Below, piece after piece: positions 6,457-9,463 of a stretch of DNA of 9,463 nt. Source of the stretch: Dehalococcoidia bacterium (GTDB taxonomy: Bacteria > Chloroflexota > Dehalococcoidia > SAR202 > UBA11138); assembly GCA_012270625.1 (NCBI GenBank), contig JAAXHZ010000066.1, forward strand, positions 1-9,463. The letters run 5' to 3'. The notes under the pieces are model-generated. The model was not told where the DNA came from. It saw only the letters and a list, made by a program, of their open reading frames with translations, and made no database searches. Made by a program: the position numbers and the translations under genes. Each line of letters opens with the position of its first letter. Positions within the stretch are counted from its first letter, which is position 1.

Positions 6457-7380
6457 TCACTCATACCTGATTCTGGGGTCCAGAAAGCCGTAGCTGATGT
6501 CCACCAGCAGGTTTGTGAGCACGTATATGACGGCGAAGAAGATCACCACGCCCAGCACGAGAGGGATGTCTCTCTGCTGGATCGCGTCGATTGCGACACG
6601 TCCAACTCCCGCTCGCGCGAATACCGACTCGATTATCACGGTGCCGCCCAGCAGATTGCCGAACTGAATACCCATCACGGTCACTATCGGTATCAGCGCG
6701 TTCCTGAGCGCATGACGGTAGATGACGACCTGTTCTCTCAGTCCCTTGGCAAGGGCGGTCCTGATGTAGTCCTGCCTGATGATTTCGAGCATACTCGACC
6801 TCGTCAGCCGAGCAAGCACCGCCCCGGACGATACGCCGAGAGTTATGGCCGGAAGTACGAGCGCGTGCACGCCGCTCCCGCCCAGTACAGGAAACCACCC
6901 AAGCCCCACTCCGAGAAACAGTATGAGCATCAGGCCCAACCAGAAGTTGGGCATCGAGATTCCCACCAGCGCGCCGACCATGATGCCAAACCCTGCCCCT
7001 GGAACACGGGTTACCGCCGCGATGATCCCAAACACCAGCCCGATCACTATGGCTACACCCATCCCGGCGAACGCGAGCTGCAGTGTGCTGGGAAATCGCA
7101 GGATGATCTCATCCATCACCGGCGCTTGCGTTGTGATAGATCTCCCAAGATCACCCCGGATCACACCCGTGAGGTATCGAAAATACTGTACGTGCAGAGG
7201 CTGGTCCAGGCCGAACCGCTCTCGGAGCATCTGCTCCATCTCCGGGCCCGGCTGGATCTCTTCGATCATCTCGGTGACCGGATCGCCCGGCGTCATATGG
7301 AGCGCCAGGAACGTGAATGTGATGATGGCCCAGATCAGCGGTATGAGCGCCAGCAGCCTGCGCACTATGTAAAGCCACAT
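6457..7380 (-). CDS. ABC transporter permease, DppB/OppB type
   Basis: This 307-residue inner-membrane protein is the first permease of a peptide/nickel-family importer. It begins with the typical short cytoplasmic MWLYIVRRLL and a first span at about 9-28, then HMTPGDPV (28-35), RFGLDQPL (55-62) and GDLGRSI (76-82), all classic DppB features. Later spans lie near 100-122, 132-160, 172-192, 230-252 and 275-297. The ATPase-contact loop is clear as DYIRTALAKGL (204-214), with the conserved RHALRNALIP at 222-231. FARAGVGR (254-261) and DIPLVLG (271-277) are also typical. The start is ATG; an AGGTG lies about 11 nt upstream, a little far. The upstream receptor gene ends 173 nt before it, a gap that contains a palindromic repeat. 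It shares an operon with the next permease, whose start abuts its stop. Confidence 0.94.
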   Translation of the reverse strand: MWLYIVRRLLALIPLIWAIITFTFLALHMTPGDPVTEMIEEIQPGPEMEQMLRERFGLDQPLHVQYFRYLTGVIRGDLGRSITTQAPVMDEIILRFPSTLQLAFAGMGVAIVIGLVFGIIAAVTRVPGAGFGIMVGALVGISMPNFWLGLMLILFLGVGLGWFPVLGGSGVHALVLPAITLGVSSGAVLARLTRSSMLEIIRQDYIRTALAKGLREQVVIYRHALRNALIPIVTVMGIQFGNLLGGTVIIESVFARAGVGRVAIDAIQQRDIPLVLGVVIFFAVIYVLTNLLVDISYGFLDPRIRYE

Positions 7381-7440
7381 AATTAGAGTCGCACCTATAT
7401 CAGCCTGGCTTGGGCCACTGCCTATCGCAGACCCCGGAGG

Positions 7441-7450
7441 CCAGCGCTGG
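7441..7450. repeat. Perfect 10-bp palindrome
   Basis: CCAGCGCTGG is its own reverse complement and sits 8 nt before the outer arm of the larger inverted repeat at 7459-7497, in the gap between receptor and permease genes. It may belong to the same repeat element or be chance. Confidence 0.4.
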
Positions 7451-7458
7451 ACGCACTA

Positions 7459-7497
7459 CACTTCGTCATTCCCGCGAAAGCGGAAACCCACGAAGTG
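7459..7497. repeat. Palindromic intergenic repeat (hairpin) between receptor and permease genes
   Basis: Outer arms CACTTCGT (7459-7466) and ACGAAGTG (7490-7497) are perfect inverted repeats. Inside them TTCCCGC (7469-7475) and GCGGAAA (7480-7486) pair with one mismatch around a GAAA loop. The core CATTCCCGCGAAAGCGG closely resembles a dispersed intergenic repeat found in many bacterial genomes, whose spurious translation reads RHSRESGNP, as one frame here does. There is no T-run after the hairpin on either strand, so it is not a classic intrinsic terminator. Inside an operon it may stabilise the upstream receptor transcript or lower read-through into the permease genes, as REP elements do. 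Copy number in this genome cannot be seen from one window. Confidence 0.65.
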
Positions 7498-7553
7498 GCT
7501 CACCGCTCGGCAATCCAGAGGTGGGGTACTGCCTAAACTGCATCGAAACGGCG

Positions 7554-9242
7554 CTACTCCTTGATCCAGGCGTCATTCACCTTCCAGTCCATGGAGTTCC
7601 TGTGGGCTATGAAACCCTCGACCCTCTTGTTGACCAGGGTGTTCGAGTTGGGGTTGATTAGCGGTATGACCATCGCCATGTCCCGGAAGTACTTCTGCAC
7701 CTCCAGATTCGCATCTGCCCGATCTTGTCCCAGGCTGTGACGCGCGTCATCCAGAAGATCGGCGAACGCCTGGTCCGTGATTCTGTCCAGGTTGGAGCTC
7801 TCAGTAGGATGCCAGAAGAACGAGAGAATGTCAGCCGTCAGCGTCGCATACCCGGAGTGGCGCAGGTCGAAGTCGCCCTCCTTGCGCCTGGAACCGTGCG
7901 TGGCGCTCTCCAGCGTCTCCAGGTTGACCGTGATGCCGATCTCCTGCAGCTGGGCCTGGAGTAGGCTGCCCATTCGGACGTTCCGCTCCGATCCCGTCTG
8001 GATGAATGTGAACTCGAGGGGTGCCCCGTCCTTCATGAGAAGATCGTTGTCGCCCTTCTCCCATCCGGCCTCAGCCAGCAGCGATATGGCCGTGTCCGGG
8101 TCGTAGGCGTTCAGATTCGCTGACTCGTCCTCGAAAGCCTGATCGTAGAAAGGAAGCGCCCGAACGACCTGGCCGAACTGTGGGAACCCTTCGCCCTGTT
8201 CCATGACCTGGATGATCCTGTCGCGATCGACCGCGACCATAAGCGCCTTTCTCACCGTGACATCGTCGAGCGGCGCGGATTCGTGGTTCATCGACATGGC
8301 GCTGAGACGCCCCGACTCGCGGGTGAAGAAGTGGAATCGGTCGTCCTTCCGCAGGTCCGCCGCGAACTGGTTGGGCACGTACACCACGTCTATCTCTTCG
8401 GCAAGGACGGCGGCGTTGAGCGTAGCCTCCTCTTCGATGAACTTGATGGATATTCCCTCTACGTATGGCGCGCCCTGGTTTTCGTAGAAGCCCGGACCCC
8501 AGTCGTAGTCATCGTTTCGGGAAAGACTTGCGCTGTCGCCGCGTACCCACTGATCGAACTTGAACGCGCCCGTTCCTATCGGCTGCGTTCCGTAGTCTTC
8601 TTCACCGACCACCTCTCGGTGATGCTCAGCGGTTGCTATGAACCACGCGGGCCAGGAGATATGGTCGAGCATGGGACCGTATATCTTGGGTGACTCGATT
8701 ACGAACGTAAACTTGTCCTGCGCGAATATGTTGGCTTCCGGCGGCAGGTATATCTTCGGCACCCACCCGACGTCAGCGCCGTGCCTGTACGACGCGGCCA
8801 TAGCCTCAGCGTCGAATTCCACTCCATCGTGGTAGGTTATGCCCTCCTTCAGCTTGAACGTCCAGGTCAGCATGTCGTCCGAGACTTCCCAGGAGGTCGA
8901 TAGCCCGCCGGGTAGAAACTCGTACGTCTCAGGATGTCTCGAAACCAGAACATCGCCGTACATTCCGGCGATGTTTCCAGCCACAACCGACCAGGTCGCC
9001 TGTGGGTCGAAGCTGTTGGGCTCTGGAATGCCCAATCTCAGTGTCCCCCCACTGCGAGGCGTCTCCTCCTGAACTGCGGAGGCCGCTGGAGCGGCGGCTG
9101 TGGGCGCGGCAGCCGCTTGAGGCGCGGCGGCAGGCGCCGCTGCATCCCCTTCGTCCTCTGAGCTGCTGCACGCAACCGCCATAGACAGGACCACGACTGA
9201 GACCAACAGCGCCACCAACTTCGTTAAAGCATTCCAACTCAC
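7554..9242 (-). CDS. ABC transporter solute-binding lipoprotein, SBP_bac_5 family
   Basis: This 562-residue extracytoplasmic lipoprotein is the receptor of the adjacent importer. The N-terminus is a lipoprotein signal: Lys8, a hydrophobic core at about 9-22, then AVAC with Cys25 as the probable lipidation site, followed by an acidic patch and an Ala/Pro-rich linker (34-56) that would tether the domain to the membrane. The family 5 binding domain begins at GGTLRLGIPEP (65-75) and shows LTWTFKLKEGITYHDG (125-140), PIGTGAFKF (221-229), VRKALMVAVDRD (330-341) and a LLAEAGW segment (388-394). Family members bind oligopeptides, nickel complexes, opines, glycosides and other solutes, so the ligand is open. 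The start is GTG with an excellent Shine-Dalgarno. It leads the operon with the two permeases, separated from them by 173 nt containing a hairpin repeat. Length is within the family range. Confidence 0.93.
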   Translation of the reverse strand: MSWNALTKLVALLVSVVVLSMAVACSSSEDEGDAAAPAAAPQAAAAPTAAAPAASAVQEETPRSGGTLRLGIPEPNSFDPQATWSVVAGNIAGMYGDVLVSRHPETYEFLPGGLSTSWEVSDDMLTWTFKLKEGITYHDGVEFDAEAMAASYRHGADVGWVPKIYLPPEANIFAQDKFTFVIESPKIYGPMLDHISWPAWFIATAEHHREVVGEEDYGTQPIGTGAFKFDQWVRGDSASLSRNDDYDWGPGFYENQGAPYVEGISIKFIEEEATLNAAVLAEEIDVVYVPNQFAADLRKDDRFHFFTRESGRLSAMSMNHESAPLDDVTVRKALMVAVDRDRIIQVMEQGEGFPQFGQVVRALPFYDQAFEDESANLNAYDPDTAISLLAEAGWEKGDNDLLMKDGAPLEFTFIQTGSERNVRMGSLLQAQLQEIGITVNLETLESATHGSRRKEGDFDLRHSGYATLTADILSFFWHPTESSNLDRITDQAFADLLDDARHSLGQDRADANLEVQKYFRDMAMVIPLINPNSNTLVNKRVEGFIAHRNSMDWKVNDAWIKE

Positions 9243-9246
9243 AGCG

Positions 9247-9254
9247 TCACCTCC
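9247..9254 (-). promoter_or_regulatory. Strong ribosome binding site for the GTG start at 9242
   Basis: On the - strand this reads GGAGGTGA; the GGAGG core ends 7 nt before the GTG at 9242-9240. It fixes the start of the receptor gene and predicts strong translation, in keeping with receptors being made in excess over permeases. Confidence 0.8.
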
Positions 9255-9295
9255 GCCTCAATCATCGTCAATTTAGATTCCGACCTCAAAAAACG

Positions 9296-9463
9296 TTAGC
9301 GTGATACTGCCATTGACCACCCGCCCGTGTCCGCGAGATAGCGGACAGCTCTTGGGTTGAGCACGCCATCGATGGAGACGTATTCACCCGGCTCCATGTC
9401 CTCCAATCGGAATGAGATATATCGCCCCCACGATCTCTCCTGGTACGGCTGCTCCCCTGGGTA
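9296..9463 (-). CDS. C-terminal end of an unrecognised protein (cut by window edge)
   Basis: The - strand is open from the right edge to a TAA at 9298-9296, giving 55 residues. The peptide includes RYISFRLEDMEPGEYVS and ends GGWSMAVSR. The composition is protein-like, with balanced charged and hydrophobic residues, and the frame stops just before an intergenic gap, so it is probably a real gene end. I do not recognise the family; it does not look like the C-terminus of an ABC transporter ATPase. Only 53 nt separate its stop from the receptor start and no convincing promoter or terminator lies between, so it may be the previous gene of the same operon. A PGEYVSIDG-type turn is visible, but assigning a function would be guessing. 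Confidence 0.6.
   Translation of the reverse strand, partial: YPGEQPYQERSWGRYISFRLEDMEPGEYVSIDGVLNPRAVRYLADTGGWSMAVSR

Noticed and set aside
5872..7386. 504-codon open frame on the + strand
   Set aside because: It lies wholly antisense to the two permease genes. Its product is rich in His, Arg, Asp and Gln without domain features, as expected when the complement of codons for hydrophobic spans is read. The permease frames carry clear family motifs.
7410..7661. 83-codon + frame containing RHSRESGNP
   Set aside because: This peptide string is the well-known spurious translation of a dispersed intergenic repeat, and the frame overlaps the end of the receptor gene antisense. Annotated as a repeat instead.
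9288..9346. Hairpin GTCCGC/GCGGAC (9329-9346) plus a run of six A as a - strand terminator
   Set aside because: The stem lies inside the preceding coding frame and is separated from the T-run (on the - strand) by more than 30 nt, so it does not form a classic intrinsic terminator.
1..9463. CRISPR array, tRNA or rRNA genes, insertion sequence with terminal repeats
   Set aside because: No regularly spaced repeats, cloverleaf-like segments, rRNA-like stretches or intact transposase genes were seen on reading both strands.

Overview
The window is GC-rich bacterial DNA with densely packed genes, frequent GTG/TTG starts and short intergenic gaps. The gene mix suggests a free-living heterotroph, possibly an uncultured member of the Chloroflexota (Dehalococcoidia/SAR202-like): a divergent acyl-CoA dehydrogenase, a Uma2 nuclease-fold protein, a type II haloacid-dehalogenase-like HAD protein, a phosphotriesterase-family hydrolase, and a peptide/nickel-type ABC importer with an Ala-rich lipoprotein receptor. 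That assignment is an inference from gene content, not a marker-gene identification.

Layout. Bases 1-485 hold no convincing gene, only a sigma70-like promoter candidate (385-414) and a short transposon-end-like motif. A rightward cluster follows (486-3072): acyl-CoA dehydrogenase, Uma2-family protein and HAD hydrolase, separated by 16 and 18 nt, so probably one operon. It meets a leftward block head-on at 3072/3080, with only 7 nt between the stop codons. The leftward block fills the rest of the window. In transcription order from the right edge it contains the C-terminal end of an unrecognised protein (9463-9296), a solute-binding lipoprotein (9242-7554), a DppB-type permease (7380-6457), a DppC-type permease whose start directly abuts the previous stop (6456-5575), an MFS transporter (5470-4181) and a phosphotriesterase-family metal hydrolase (4135-3080). 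The 173-nt gap between the receptor and permease genes holds a palindromic repeat that can fold into a hairpin with a GAAA loop.

How the genes may work together. The lipoprotein and two permeases form the capture and membrane parts of an oligopeptide/nickel-family importer, but no ATPase genes are visible; they must lie upstream, elsewhere, or be shared. The MFS protein and the hydrolase are linked by a 45-nt gap and could be an exporter/enzyme or uptake/hydrolysis pair. The hydrolase has a full set of binuclear-metal ligands with Glu as the likely bridging residue. The substrate cannot be told from the sequence.

Most of the window looks like ordinary accessory metabolism. The points most worth a second look are the in-frame 114-nt-period duplication at the front of the Uma2 gene, the acyl-CoA dehydrogenase that appears to lack a Glu at both known catalytic-base positions, the palindromic repeat inside the transporter operon, and the missing ATPases.
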